Shown one piece after another: positions 27,306 through 36,527 of a stretch of 64,000 nucleotides of DNA. Numbering within the stretch: position 1 is the first letter of the stretch; each line of letters opens with the position of its first letter. The notes under the pieces are model-generated. The model was not told where the DNA came from. It searched no databases and saw nothing but the letters and a program-made list of their open reading frames with translations. Both the position numbers and the translations under genes were made by a program. The DNA is from Bradyrhizobium cenepequi. GTDB lineage: Bacteria > Pseudomonadota > Alphaproteobacteria > Rhizobiales > Xanthobacteraceae. Location of the stretch: positions 248,001-312,000 of the forward strand of contig NZ_JAGKJI010000003.1 of NCBI RefSeq assembly GCF_020329485.1, read 5' to 3'.

Positions 27306-27535
27306 CTCTGGCAGCGCATGTCTGCTGACTGACAGAGAGTGCGATGATCATTTTGGCAGCCTTGCTGGCAGTGTTTGTGGCCGAGCCTTATGGAAGACGA
27401 TATCATCTAGTGATCCGCAGAAAACCCGAGTGGTTTCAATTGGTCAGCTATTCGCGGCTTGAGCTGCCTTCTCTTTCCGGCCGGATTAGAAGAAGTTTAG
27501 CAAGCAGCCCCAATTGAAGTGGAATCAATCACGTC

Positions 27536-28738
27536 GTGAAACAGCTCGCTTCGAATCAACCACAGCGCTATTTCTTGTTGGACCTCATGCGAGGAGTAGC
27601 AGCCCTAACGGTGCTGATTTGGCATTATCAACATTTTTTTATGACGTCACCCGGCGTACTCCCTGCTTCGTTTTCGCGCAGTGAGCAACCTCTCTATTGG
27701 CTGCTGTTTCCATTCTATAACCACGGGAACTATGCTGTTCAGCTCTTTTTCTCGATCTCTGGCTTCATTTTCTTTTCAGAGTACTTGAAGCCCATAGGCA
27801 CGGGCGCCGTTTCGGCGTGGAATTTCTTCGTTCTTCGGTTTTCGCGTATTTACCCGCTACATTTTGTTACATTGCTAGTTGTCTCGATCCTGCAGTGCAT
27901 CGCCTATGACCGGTTCGGACGGTCGATCGTTTATGAAAACAACGATGCTTATCATTTCGTCTTAAACGTGCTTCTGGCGTCGCACTGGGGCTGGGAGAAT
28001 GGCTTTTCGTTTAATGCGCCAATTTGGTCCGTCTCGATAGAAGCGCTGTTATACTTTGCGTTCTTTGTAGTTGCTTTAGTTTCGAGGAACAGCTCAATCC
28101 CTGCAACAGCATTATGCGTTCTACTCGGCCTTGCTGGTGCTGTGATCGGGAAGACGGACGACTCGATAGGTTTGGCGATGCTCGGCTTTTTTAATGGCGG
28201 ACTAGCGGCCGTTTTTCTTCAGCGGAGCTACAGCCATTCAGTATCCTGGGCTGTCATCCTTTGTGCAAGCGTGCTGTTGCTTGCTGCTTCTTTGGCTATG
28301 GTCGCAGTGTTGTTCCCGCACCCGTCATGGACGGGAGTTCTATTTGGCGCGGTCTTTCCTACGGCTGTATTGACTCTGGCTGCACTTCAATATGTCCTGC
28401 TCGATGCCGGAAAGTCTGTCCGTTTTCTTGGAGACATCTCCTACTCGGTCTATCTGGTGCACTTTCCGATACAGTTGCTGGCTTTGCTGCTAATACGTGA
28501 GCGACTGATCAGCCTCGACTTTCATAGACTGGGCACCCTTCTCTTTTTTCTGCTCGCCGTAATGGCCGCATCATGGGTGACCTACCGGTCAATCGAGGCT
28601 CCAGCCAAACGCGCAATACGGCGAGCTGTTCCATCAGCCTCCGCGCGAAGCGCCAAGCCTGCCTCAGTCCTTTGCGGCCTGGACGAAAGTGAATTAGGGG
28701 CAAAACAGAACGAGGGCGCCGTACCTAGAAGCCGGTGA
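27536..28738 (+). CDS. Acyltransferase 3 (OafA/YrhL family) membrane protein
   Basis: 400 residues from a GTG. The N-terminal LLDLMRGVAALTVLIWHYQHFF contains the conserved R and H of acyltransferase 3 proteins, and FFSISGFIFFSEYL and NAPIWSVSIEALLYF are further family landmarks. About 10 membrane segments follow. These enzymes O-acylate (often O-acetylate) sugars of surface polysaccharides from the membrane. The base composition is more AT-rich than the flanking metabolic genes, as expected for a horizontally acquired polysaccharide gene. Confidence 0.9.
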   Translation: MKQLASNQPQRYFLLDLMRGVAALTVLIWHYQHFFMTSPGVLPASFSRSEQPLYWLLFPFYNHGNYAVQLFFSISGFIFFSEYLKPIGTGAVSAWNFFVLRFSRIYPLHFVTLLVVSILQCIAYDRFGRSIVYENNDAYHFVLNVLLASHWGWENGFSFNAPIWSVSIEALLYFAFFVVALVSRNSSIPATALCVLLGLAGAVIGKTDDSIGLAMLGFFNGGLAAVFLQRSYSHSVSWAVILCASVLLLAASLAMVAVLFPHPSWTGVLFGAVFPTAVLTLAALQYVLLDAGKSVRFLGDISYSVYLVHFPIQLLALLLIRERLISLDFHRLGTLLFFLLAVMAASWVTYRSIEAPAKRAIRRAVPSASARSAKPASVLCGLDESELGAKQNEGAVPRSR

Positions 28739-28805
28739 CCTTTGGTTTTGTGCCTCTTACTGCGATGCAAGTCGTGACATTCGCGTGTGACATGCCGCAG
28801 CGAGA

Positions 28806-29942
28806 TCAGCCGCGGCTCAATCGACCTAGAACGAGGCGCAATAGTTTGAGCGGAGCTCGGAAAACCCGTTGCGAGAAACGCCCCGTGTTTCGAATAGGCG
28901 CCGTGATTCTCCAAGACGTACTAGTATAGACTGCCGCCAGCTCAGCGGATATTTCTGCCTTTTCTTTTCTTGTCTCGGCGAGTTCGGCTCGCAAGCCGGC
29001 TTGCTCCAGCCGCTGCCCCCTGAGCTCCTCTTGCAATTCTGTTCGCAAGTCGGCGTGCTCCAGCCTCTGCCTCCTGAGCTCCTCTTGCAACTCTGTTCGC
29101 AAGCCATCTTGATCCAACCGCTGCTTCCAGAGCTCTTGTTGCGACGTCGTGATCTGGCTATCCGTGTTTCTGAACAGGGCTTTGAGCTCAACAATGTTGG
29201 CGGGGTTGTTCTGGGAAACAGCGTTGGCGAATGATTGCAGTTTGTTTGCGTCGGTTTTCGTCTCTGGTGCACTCTTCCGTGCAACCACCGAGTAATCCAT
29301 ACTGGATCCAAAAAGAGTGCTAGCAAATTGCTCCAGGGGGCCTTCCTCGGGATTGGGATTGGTGCCGTTCAATCGTACAACCGCTGCATCTTTGAATCCT
29401 GATGCCTGCACAAAAAATGCCAAAAGCGGAGGGGGCAATGGCTTGTTATGCGAGGGATCCAGATGGAAGGACCAGGTTCCTACCGTGAGGTTCTCTGGAT
29501 TAGGAGTCTCCAAAATTAACAGTCCGGTTTCTGATAGCACTCTATGACATTGTTGCAGAAGATCGATTAGGTAATCGATGGAGAGATGTTCGACCACATG
29601 AAAGGCGGTAATAACGCCTGCAGAAGCGTCAGACTGATCGCGTAGGAACTGGAGTATATCCGCGTTGACTATTGACAAGCTTTTGTCTTCAGTTGCTTGA
29701 GCCATATCAAGATTTAGCTCGACGCCAATGGCACGCCAGCCGCATTCAGATAACAACTCGAGCCATTCCCCTCGGCCGCAACCGAGGTCGAGAGCCAAAG
29801 CATCGATCTTCAGGTGTTCCGCAGCAGACTCGAGGAGCGGCAGGTAAATCCTCAGTCTCTCTTTGATCAAATCGCGAGATCCGCGAAATCGATCTTCAAA
29901 TTGCCGATAGATGGTGGAAAGTTTCTCCGATTGAGCAGGCAT
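28806..29942 (-). CDS. SAM methyltransferase with C-terminal coiled coil (WbdD-like)
   Basis: 378 residues in two parts. Residues 1-230 are a class I methyltransferase with ALDLGCGRGEWLELLSECGW (motif I), IGVELN, ITAFHVVEHL and LLILETPNPENL, closely resembling the methyltransferase domain of O-antigen chain terminators. From about residue 255 the chain is a long helix built from an 18-residue repeat, (Q)QEL-W/R-x-QRL-(E/D)-x-x-x-LRTEL, present about three and a half times. E. coli WbdD also joins a methyltransferase to a coiled coil that measures O-antigen length, but its kinase domain is not visible here. A role in capping and length control with the nearby Wzm/Wzt exporter is inferred. Confidence 0.8.
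   Translation of the reverse strand: MPAQSEKLSTIYRQFEDRFRGSRDLIKERLRIYLPLLESAAEHLKIDALALDLGCGRGEWLELLSECGWRAIGVELNLDMAQATEDKSLSIVNADILQFLRDQSDASAGVITAFHVVEHLSIDYLIDLLQQCHRVLSETGLLILETPNPENLTVGTWSFHLDPSHNKPLPPPLLAFFVQASGFKDAAVVRLNGTNPNPEEGPLEQFASTLFGSSMDYSVVARKSAPETKTDANKLQSFANAVSQNNPANIVELKALFRNTDSQITTSQQELWKQRLDQDGLRTELQEELRRQRLEHADLRTELQEELRGQRLEQAGLRAELAETRKEKAEISAELAAVYTSTSWRITAPIRNTGRFSQRVFRAPLKLLRLVLGRLSRG
28960..29145 (-). repeat. 54-bp tandem repeat encoding an 18-residue coiled-coil unit
   Basis: The TTGCAA core recurs exactly 54 bp apart (29031 and 29085) with nearly identical flanks, and weaker units lie on each side. Each unit encodes 18 residues, which equals 11+7 and fits a coiled coil with about 3.6 residues per turn. 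Copy number could change by slippage or recombination and so alter the coiled-coil length. Confidence 0.8.
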
Positions 29943-30649
29943 GTGCGACCTTCGATTGGATGACCGGTCGTATCATTGAGACCGACGACCAGCAAGAATG
30001 ACCATCGCAACCGTTGTCCCTGGTCAAAAATCCCACCACCTGCGAGCTCGGCTTGGTGCGCAAAGTGAGGCTGCGCTCAACTCAACCGCGCCAACGCGTA
30101 GTAGGGGTCGCGATTCGATAGCCGATACCCGTGCGGTTCCATCGCACCAACAGTTGTTCCCAACCACCATTCTTTGGTAATGTGGCGAGAATTGCGGAGC
30201 GGACCGCGGTTTCGACCTGCCGCAGCGCTAGGATTGCGGACGGTGGGACGCCGTGGTAGGAGGCGCGGCCAACGAAGGGAAGGAGGCGGCGGCGCGGAGC
30301 CTGCTTCCAAACCGGCGTTGCGGGCGATCCAGGCCATTTTCATCGCACTATGCGCCATTTCCGCTTTTTCGACATCCGTCACGAGGCGCGCTTTAAGACC
30401 TGTCTTATCCTGCTGGCGGAGGAATATGAAAATTTTCCTACCCGCTTATTTTGTGTCTCCGCTAATAGACATCGCCGCGAGTTTAAGATTGTCGAACAAT
30501 GGTGCCCGCAGCGAGCAATTGTAAATGGTCGCTGCACCAGCTAATGCTTCCGCCTCGTTCTTGGGGACCGGCCGTCATATTTTCGGACCGATGCCTCCAT
30601 AGGAGCACGGAAGATCATAGTCCACTGTCAATTATCGGTTGAAACCTGA
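29943..30649. other. 700-bp gap with no recognised gene, divergent promoter region
   Basis: It separates the leftward coiled-coil methyltransferase from the rightward gmd gene. Several overlapping open frames exist on both strands but none resembles a known family, and the most G-rich part (30230-30310) looks non-coding. It must contain promoters for both flanking genes. The sequence ahead of gmd lacks a strong ribosome site. Confidence 0.35.
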
Positions 30650-31741
30650 ATGTCTAAGAAAACCGCCCTGATTACCGGAATAACGGGACAAGACGGAGCA
30701 TACCTCGCGGAGCTGTTGCTCTCTAGAGGCTATAGAGTGCATGGCATCAAGCGGCGGACCTCGCTGTTCAATACCGACCGTATCGATCACCTCTATCATG
30801 ACCTTCATGAAAGAGGCCACGACTTCACGCTGCATCACGGAGATCTGACCGATTCGTCGAGCCTCATTCGCATCGTGCAGCAGGTGCAGCCCGACGAGAT
30901 CTACAACCTCGCGGCGCAGAGCCATGTGGCAGTGTCGTTCGAGGAACCGGAATACACGGCCAATTCCGACGCGCTCGGCACCTTGCGTCTGTTGGAATCG
31001 ATCCGGATCCTCGGGCTGCAAAAGAAGACTCGCTTCTACCAAGCCTCGACCTCGGAGCTTTATGGACTTGTCCAGGAGGTGCCGCAGAAGGAAACCACGC
31101 CGTTCTATCCGCGCTCGCCCTATGCGGTCGCGAAGCTCTATGCCTACTGGATCACCGTTAACTACCGCGAAGCCTACGGCATCTACGCCTGTAATGGCAT
31201 TCTCTTCAACCATGAATCGCCGATCCGCGGGGAGACATTCGTCACCCGTAAGATCACACGCGCGCTGGCGCGCATCAAGCTCGGCTTGCAAGAGAAAGTT
31301 TATCTCGGCAATCTCAATGCGCGGCGCGACTGGGGGCACGCTCGCGACTATGTGGAGATGCAGTGGCTCATGCTCCAGCAGGACGAGCCAGAAGATTATG
31401 TGATCGCCACCGGCGAGCAGCATTCGGTACGAGAATTCGTCGAGGTCGCTGCCAAGGAAGCCGGCATCTCCGTTCGTTGGGAAGGCGCCGGCGTCGACGA
31501 GAAGGGTTATGATGCAGCGACCGACAAGTGCATCGTCCAGGTTGATCCGCGCTACTTCCGTCCGGCCGAAGTTGAGACACTGCTTGGTGACCCTTCCAAG
31601 GCCAAACGCAAGCTCGGCTGGTCACCCACGACATCGTTTTCGCAGCTAGTGGGCGAGATGATGCAGGAGGATTTGAAGTCTGCGCAGCGCGACGAGCTGG
31701 TCAAGCAGCACGGCTACAGCCACTTCAATTATCACGAATAG
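30650..31741 (+). CDS. gmd: GDP-mannose 4,6-dehydratase
   Basis: 363 residues. The NADP site [19 protein letters not shown] (about residues 6-24), [42 protein letters not shown] and [11 protein letters not shown] with the catalytic Tyr/Lys are diagnostic of Gmd. The enzyme makes GDP-4-keto-6-deoxy-D-mannose, the branch point for GDP-L-fucose (Fcl, encoded at 36857), GDP-perosamine (the DegT enzyme at 18521) and GDP-D-rhamnose. ManC at 43885 would supply GDP-mannose. A second gmd-like gene follows after about 100 bp. Confidence 0.96.
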   Translation: MSKKTALITGITGQDGAYLAELLLSRGYRVHGIKRRTSLFNTDRIDHLYHDLHERGHDFTLHHGDLTDSSSLIRIVQQVQPDEIYNLAAQSHVAVSFEEPEYTANSDALGTLRLLESIRILGLQKKTRFYQASTSELYGLVQEVPQKETTPFYPRSPYAVAKLYAYWITVNYREAYGIYACNGILFNHESPIRGETFVTRKITRALARIKLGLQEKVYLGNLNARRDWGHARDYVEMQWLMLQQDEPEDYVIATGEQHSVREFVEVAAKEAGISVRWEGAGVDEKGYDAATDKCIVQVDPRYFRPAEVETLLGDPSKAKRKLGWSPTTSFSQLVGEMMQEDLKSAQRDELVKQHGYSHFNYHE

Positions 31742-31845
31742 GGGTGCGCTCAGTCCGTTGGATTAAGGCCGGCTTTGCGATCACAGCGGGCGCAAGCGGA
31801 CGATGGCGGGCCAAGAGACTAACACGAGCGGATGGGGACAATTCG

Positions 31846-32880
31846 TTGGCGAAAAGCGCATTGGTAACTGGCGCGACCGGCCAAGACGGCCGCTATCTCG
31901 TCGACCTGCTGCGGAGGTATGACTATGTCGTGCATGCGCAGTCGCGGCGCGCCCCGCTCCCCGGCGCGGCCGTTGACGGCATCCAATGGCATGTGGGCGA
32001 TCTCACGAGCGGTGCATTTCTCGAGCGGCTTATCGCGGACACCCAGCCGGATGAGATCTATAATCTCGCTGCCGTATCGCGGCCTATCATGTCGTGGCAG
32101 GTTCCTCGAGAAACCGCCGAGATCAATGCCTTCTTGCCGCAGAACATCTGTGAGCTGCTGCTGAAGCACAAGCCGGGCTGCCGCCTGTTCCAAGCGTCGT
32201 CGTCGGATATCTTTGGCGACGGCTTCAGCGAGCGCCAGGATGAGCACACCCATTGCGTGCCGAAATCGCCTTATGCTGTCGCCAAGCTCTACGGCCATCG
32301 CATCGTCGGTGCCTATCGGAAGCAGTATGGCCTTCATGCCTGCTCGGGCATCCTGTTCAATCACGAGAGCCCGTATCGACCGCTGTCGTTCGTGTCGCAG
32401 AAGATCGCTTATGCGGCTGCCGCCGCCGCGTGTGGGCTGAAAGATACGCCTGAACTCGATGAGCGCGGCCGTCCTATCCTCTCGAATGGCAAGTTGCTGC
32501 TCGGCGACCTGGGCGTCCGGCGCGATTTCGGCTTTGCCGGCGATTATGCCGAAGTCATGTACATGATCCTGCAGCATCCGACGGCGGACGACTTTGTGAT
32601 CGGCACCGGCGAGGATCATTCGATTCAGGAGTTTTGCGAGCTTGCCTTCCAATCGGTTGGCCTCGACTGGACCGACTATGTCAGCGTCGATCCGAAGCTC
32701 ATTCGGAAAACCGATAATCACTACACGCGTGCGGACCCGGCCAAACTTCGATCAGTCTTCAATTGGCGGCCCAAAGTGGCTTTCCCCGACCTAGTTTCGA
32801 GCATGGTTCAGGCGCGGGTGAAGCTATTGCAGGACGAAATGGCATCGAAGCCCCGCAGTTCCGGTATGAAGCTGTCCTGA
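31846..32880 (+). CDS. Second GMD-family NDP-sugar dehydratase/reductase
   Basis: 344 residues from the TTG at 31846, supported by GGGGA 9 bp upstream; the frame is open to 31744. ALVTGATGQDGRYLVDLL, EIYNLAAVSRPIMSWQ, SSSDIFGDGF, YAVAKLYGHRI and LFNHESPYRPLSFVSQKI follow GDP-mannose 4,6-dehydratases closely. It differs from the first copy in the active-site neighbourhood (SSSDIFG instead of STSELYG). It could be a second dehydratase or a 4-ketoreductase of the RMD type giving GDP-D-rhamnose or GDP-6-deoxytalose. It is probably co-transcribed with gmd and the ABC exporter genes. Confidence 0.85.
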   Translation: MAKSALVTGATGQDGRYLVDLLRRYDYVVHAQSRRAPLPGAAVDGIQWHVGDLTSGAFLERLIADTQPDEIYNLAAVSRPIMSWQVPRETAEINAFLPQNICELLLKHKPGCRLFQASSSDIFGDGFSERQDEHTHCVPKSPYAVAKLYGHRIVGAYRKQYGLHACSGILFNHESPYRPLSFVSQKIAYAAAAAACGLKDTPELDERGRPILSNGKLLLGDLGVRRDFGFAGDYAEVMYMILQHPTADDFVIGTGEDHSIQEFCELAFQSVGLDWTDYVSVDPKLIRKTDNHYTRADPAKLRSVFNWRPKVAFPDLVSSMVQARVKLLQDEMASKPRSSGMKLS

Positions 32881-32889
32881 CCTCGCGGG

Positions 32890-32985
32890 ATGAACGCCTT
32901 GATGCGTGTGCTCCATGCTTACAAGATCTACCTGCCGGACGTTTATGGTGGCATTGCGCACATCATCGTCACTTCGGCGAGGTAA
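32890..32985 (+). pseudogene. Truncated glycosyltransferase family 4, first 31 codons only
   Basis: An ATG frame 9 bp after the gmd-like gene reads MNALMRVLHAYKIYLPDVYGG then IAHIIVTSAR and stops. This is the start of a GT4 enzyme (compare LKILHTYKVYRGDLEGGVPS in the intact gene at 25626). Everything after the first nucleotide-binding loop is missing. It shows that a glycosyltransferase gene once stood between the sugar-nucleotide genes and wzm and was deleted. Confidence 0.75.
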
Positions 32986-33035
32986 CGCGCGGGTGCAATC
33001 AACTAACAATCGCTCGGGCAAAAGAAGAGGTTCAA

Positions 33036-33821
33036 ATGCTACGGAGTTTGTGGCGGTATCGCTACTTCATTATGTCCTCGATCCGAGGCGACTTAAAGGG
33101 ACGCTTCGCGCGATCATATTTAGGCGGCTTTTGGTTTCTTCTGCACCCTCTCATGCAAGCTTTGATCTTCTCAATCATTCTTGCAGAGATTATGCGCGCA
33201 CGCATGCCAAACGTCGATAGCGAAGCAGCCTATCCTATATATGTGCTATCGGGAATGGCCGCATGGGGGCTCTTTAGCGAGATACTAAACCGCAGCTTGA
33301 ATATCTTCATCGAACAAGCCTCTGCGATGAAGAAAATTGCATTTCCGCGTCTCTGCCTTCCAATCATTGTCTGGGGCAATGCACTGATCAATCACGTCCT
33401 GCTTTTGGTCGCAATTGCTGTAATCTTTCTATTTTTTGGCCACTTACCCGGACTCGCATGGAGCTATATCGTCCCGGGTATGGTGTTGATTTCTGCCATG
33501 GCATTTGGGATTGGAGTTTTCCTCGGCGTCTTGAACGTCTTTGCTCGCGACATCGCGCAAATCATGACCGTTGCGATGCAGTTGTGGTTCTGGTTCACGC
33601 CGATTGTTTATGTAAAGAACGTTGTTCCTGCAAAGTTTCAAGCGGTTATAGACCTAAATCCCATGACAGGGCTTGTTGGTGTCTATCAGAACGCACTGCT
33701 CTTGAATCAAGGCCCGTCTTTGAGAAGCCTAATTCCACCCGTGATTATAAGTGTCGTCGCAGTATTAGCGTCGTTCGCCATTTTTCGCCGTGCAAGTCCT
33801 GAGCTCGTGGATGCGCTGTAA
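33036..33821 (+). CDS. wzm: Polysaccharide ABC exporter permease (Wzm type)
   Basis: 261 residues from the ATG at 33036 (AAGAAGAGG upstream); the longer open frame would include unrelated upstream codons. The N-terminus LRSLWRYRYFIMSSIRGDLKGRF precedes SYLGGFWFLLHPLMQALIFSIIL, the ABC-2 family start, and six membrane segments are evident, with WFWFTPIVYVKNVVPAKFQ and NPMTGLVGVYQNALL near the end. It forms the channel of an ABC exporter for completed lipid-linked O-polysaccharide. Its stop overlaps the start of wzt, so the two are coupled. Confidence 0.92.
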   Translation: MLRSLWRYRYFIMSSIRGDLKGRFARSYLGGFWFLLHPLMQALIFSIILAEIMRARMPNVDSEAAYPIYVLSGMAAWGLFSEILNRSLNIFIEQASAMKKIAFPRLCLPIIVWGNALINHVLLLVAIAVIFLFFGHLPGLAWSYIVPGMVLISAMAFGIGVFLGVLNVFARDIAQIMTVAMQLWFWFTPIVYVKNVVPAKFQAVIDLNPMTGLVGVYQNALLLNQGPSLRSLIPPVIISVVAVLASFAIFRRASPELVDAL

Positions 33822-35053
33822 TGACGTCCGTCCTGTCGGTTGCTGGTATTGGTAAATGCTACTCCACTTATCGGAGCAATCTGCAGCGTTTCGCCAACTG
33901 GTTTGGTGCGCGGGTTGCTCCTTCGTCAGAATTTTGGGCTAATCGGAATATTTCCTTCGAGGTCAAGTCGGGTGAGGCGCTGGCGCTCATCGGTCAAAAC
34001 GGCGCGGGCAAGAGCACGCTGCTGAAGATCATTACGGGAACCGTTCGACCAACCACTGGCATAATTGGGGTCCGCGGACACGTGAGCGCTATCCTCGAAC
34101 TGGGGCTAGGCTTCAACGCCGAATTCACAGGAAGACAGAACATCCTCCATGCAGGCGGATTAATGGGTATGTCTCAGCAAGAGTTGACATCTCTAATGCC
34201 CGAAATCGAAGCCTTCGCTGAGATCGGTGACTTTTTTGATCAACCGATTCGCGTCTATTCGAGCGGCATGCAGGCGCGACTTGCTTTCGCGCTAGCGACA
34301 GCAAAGCGTCCGGAAGTGTTGATAGTTGACGAAGTTCTTTCGGTTGGAGACAGTTACTTCCAGCACAAGAGCTTCGATCGTATTCGGCACTTCAAAAACC
34401 AAGGCACGTCGATCATATTGGTGACTCATAATTTGGCCGATGTGAGAGCTCTTTGTGATAGGGTGATACTTCTCGATAGGGGCGTCGTCATGAAAGATGG
34501 CTCGCCCGAGGAGGTCGTTGATTTTTACAATGCGATGATCGCCGATCGAGAGAACGCAAATCTAAAAGTAGAGCAGAAGCGCCAAGGCAACGGCTGGGTT
34601 GTTACGAGGTCTGGTACCTATGAGATCAGCGTCGGCGAAATAGTCTTGGTAAGTGCGGACACGGAGGAGCTCGTGGCTACTGCTCGGGTTAACCAAAAGC
34701 TCAAGCTCCGGTTAAAGGCTTGCGCAAGCGAAGATATTCCGCGTCTTGTTCTTGGATTAATGCTTAGAGATCGCGCCGGCCATGTGGTTTGGGGGTCAAA
34801 CACATGGCATACCAAACAAATATTGAAGAACATCAAGGGCGGAGAGGTCATCGAATATACGTTCCAGTTCACATGCACTCTTGGACCGGGCTCCTATTCA
34901 TTTACTCCGAGCCTGAGTAGTTCAGATACACACCTTGACGACAACTACGAATGGCGAGACAACGCCGTAGTTTTTGATGTCGTAAATGTTGACTATCCGT
35001 TTTTTTTGGGTAGCGCATGGATGGACGCGACGATCAAGATCGGTAGGCGATGA
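33821..35053 (+). CDS. wzt: Polysaccharide ABC exporter ATPase with C-terminal binding domain (Wzt type)
   Basis: 410 residues. Walker A is GQNGAGKST (residues 58-66), the signature is YSSGMQARLAFALA, and Walker B is VLIVDEVLSVGD. After about residue 245 there is a beta-rich C-terminal domain (YEISVGEIVLVSADTEELV; RLVLGLMLRDRAGHVVWGSN), the Wzt carbohydrate-binding domain that recognises the terminal modification of the finished glycan. A capping enzyme is therefore expected; the coiled-coil methyltransferase at 28806 is the obvious candidate. The AT-rich composition matches wzm. Confidence 0.94.
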   Translation: MTSVLSVAGIGKCYSTYRSNLQRFANWFGARVAPSSEFWANRNISFEVKSGEALALIGQNGAGKSTLLKIITGTVRPTTGIIGVRGHVSAILELGLGFNAEFTGRQNILHAGGLMGMSQQELTSLMPEIEAFAEIGDFFDQPIRVYSSGMQARLAFALATAKRPEVLIVDEVLSVGDSYFQHKSFDRIRHFKNQGTSIILVTHNLADVRALCDRVILLDRGVVMKDGSPEEVVDFYNAMIADRENANLKVEQKRQGNGWVVTRSGTYEISVGEIVLVSADTEELVATARVNQKLKLRLKACASEDIPRLVLGLMLRDRAGHVVWGSNTWHTKQILKNIKGGEVIEYTFQFTCTLGPGSYSFTPSLSSSDTHLDDNYEWRDNAVVFDVVNVDYPFFLGSAWMDATIKIGRR

Positions 35054-35411
35054 CCCGGCCAGGCAACATGAAGTCGGATTGATCAGCGCTTCCGCGAAGT
35101 CGCACGGTAAGGATTTCGGCGCAACATATTCTGAGCCACTGGTGAGGCGGTGGAAGTTGTAGCCGACGGCGGAGAGCACGGCGTTGTTAGCATGGTCGTG
35201 CTTTGAACCAGAGATGGCCGCGCCCAATGCGATGGTCGGTGCCGATGCCGGGCCGGCGGATCTGCGGCGCTCGGAGGAGGATCTGCAGATTGCCCACAAG
35301 CTGTTCCTTGCTGGATCATGAAGGCTCCAAAGAAAAGCTGCCCCGGAGGGCGGCTAGTTGATCTTGGGTTGAGACCTGGTCTATCGTCATTCCCGACTAG
35401 GAAAGTGCCCC
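35054..35411 (-). mobile_element. Remnant of an IS5-like transposase, C-terminal end
   Basis: The minus strand around 35130-35200 reads HDHANNAVLSAVGYNFHRL, the end of many IS5-group transposases (…GDxxNAVLAAAGYNFxxL). Upstream, RRRSA-like and IGRG fragments of the same domain appear in shifted frames (35200-35300). Frameshifts and the lack of the rest of the element show it is dead. No terminal repeats were found. Confidence 0.6.
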
Positions 35412-36527
35412 ATGCATTCCAAATTGAAGGCCGCAGCCAAGCGACTTGTGTCGCGATCGCCCCTGTTCTCTAGCGCAATGAGAGCCGCAGGCCTGTTGCC
35501 CTCGGGGCTGCAAATCGCCACAACCTCACTCGTCCAACACCCAAAGTTGCGCTTGAACGACAATCAGGTCTTTTTAGGTTATCCCTTCAGCGACCTCGCC
35601 GCGCTCGCGAAATATCGCAAGTCCGTCACTGCCGCGGGCCCCGGCTTTCATGTCGATTGCTTTGGCATCAAAACGCGATATTCGTACTTCTCAGATGCGG
35701 CCGACAGCCAGGCTGTCCAACCAAATCTACCGTTCCCAGACAACTCGCTCTATGGCGAGGCGGTCGAATTTCTGGCCACCTGCCGCGCTGTGGATGCGGC
35801 CGTTGACGAAATGGTCGTCTATGAATTCGGCGCTGGCTTCGCTCCCTGGCTCGTCTGTACCGCTGCTATGGCACTGCAACGGCCGATGAAGAGGCTGAAA
35901 CTCGTCGCTGTCGAGGCTGACCCCGAACGCCTCCCTCTAATCGAACAGCACTTCGCAGATAACAATCTGCCGCGACCCGGCGCGCCACACCCTATCGTCT
36001 CAACCGAGATCATTCACGCCGCAGTATCCGATCAACGCGGAACGCTCAGCTTTTCCGCCCAAGGTATCAAAGACTGGGGGGGCGCCGCGTCTAAAGACAG
36101 CGGTGGTGCCGACTATCGCGGCGCAACCGGAGATCGCGTTTCAGTCCCCGCCCTGCCTATCTCAGAGTTGCTCCAACGCGAACCCATCGTTGATCTTGTT
36201 CATATGGACATTCAGGGATTTGAATATCTTAGCATCTCGGCGTCACTCAATGCGTTTTGTTCAAAGATAAAAAGTGTTGTTATCGGAACCCACAGCCGGG
36301 TCATTGAAGGCCAGTTGATCGATCTTCTTCGCCGGCACGACTGGGTGTTAATCTACGAGAAGCCTTGCAAGTTTCATACAACTAGCCAATTGCCTGACGT
36401 AACTGGGGCCACCTATTTCGACGGCACGCAGTTCTGGATCAACACGCGCCTTTGGCCAGCGAATTTCAGCTGGCAACCTGACTTGACGCCGCAAGCAACT
36501 GCAGCACTTACTGCTGTCGGGAGTTAG
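35412..36527 (+). CDS. FkbM-family methyltransferase
   Basis: 371 residues. VVYEFGAGFAPWLV (about residues 137-150) is the SAM-binding loop, VAVEADPERLPLIEQHF the acidic second strand, and VDLVHMDIQGFEYLSI the FkbM signature near residue 260. A C-terminal part ends FDGTQFWINTRLW. Such enzymes O-methylate sugars, often in glycan loci, and some are fused to or paired with glycosyltransferases. It stands alone between an IS remnant and the leftward fcl gene. Confidence 0.85.
   Translation: MHSKLKAAAKRLVSRSPLFSSAMRAAGLLPSGLQIATTSLVQHPKLRLNDNQVFLGYPFSDLAALAKYRKSVTAAGPGFHVDCFGIKTRYSYFSDAADSQAVQPNLPFPDNSLYGEAVEFLATCRAVDAAVDEMVVYEFGAGFAPWLVCTAAMALQRPMKRLKLVAVEADPERLPLIEQHFADNNLPRPGAPHPIVSTEIIHAAVSDQRGTLSFSAQGIKDWGGAASKDSGGADYRGATGDRVSVPALPISELLQREPIVDLVHMDIQGFEYLSISASLNAFCSKIKSVVIGTHSRVIEGQLIDLLRRHDWVLIYEKPCKFHTTSQLPDVTGATYFDGTQFWINTRLWPANFSWQPDLTPQATAALTAVGS

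Noticed and set aside
30174..30524. Possible transposase relic ahead of gmd (fragment LPKNGGWE-like on the minus strand)
   Set aside because: Only a few residues recall a transposase and flanking codons do not continue the match.
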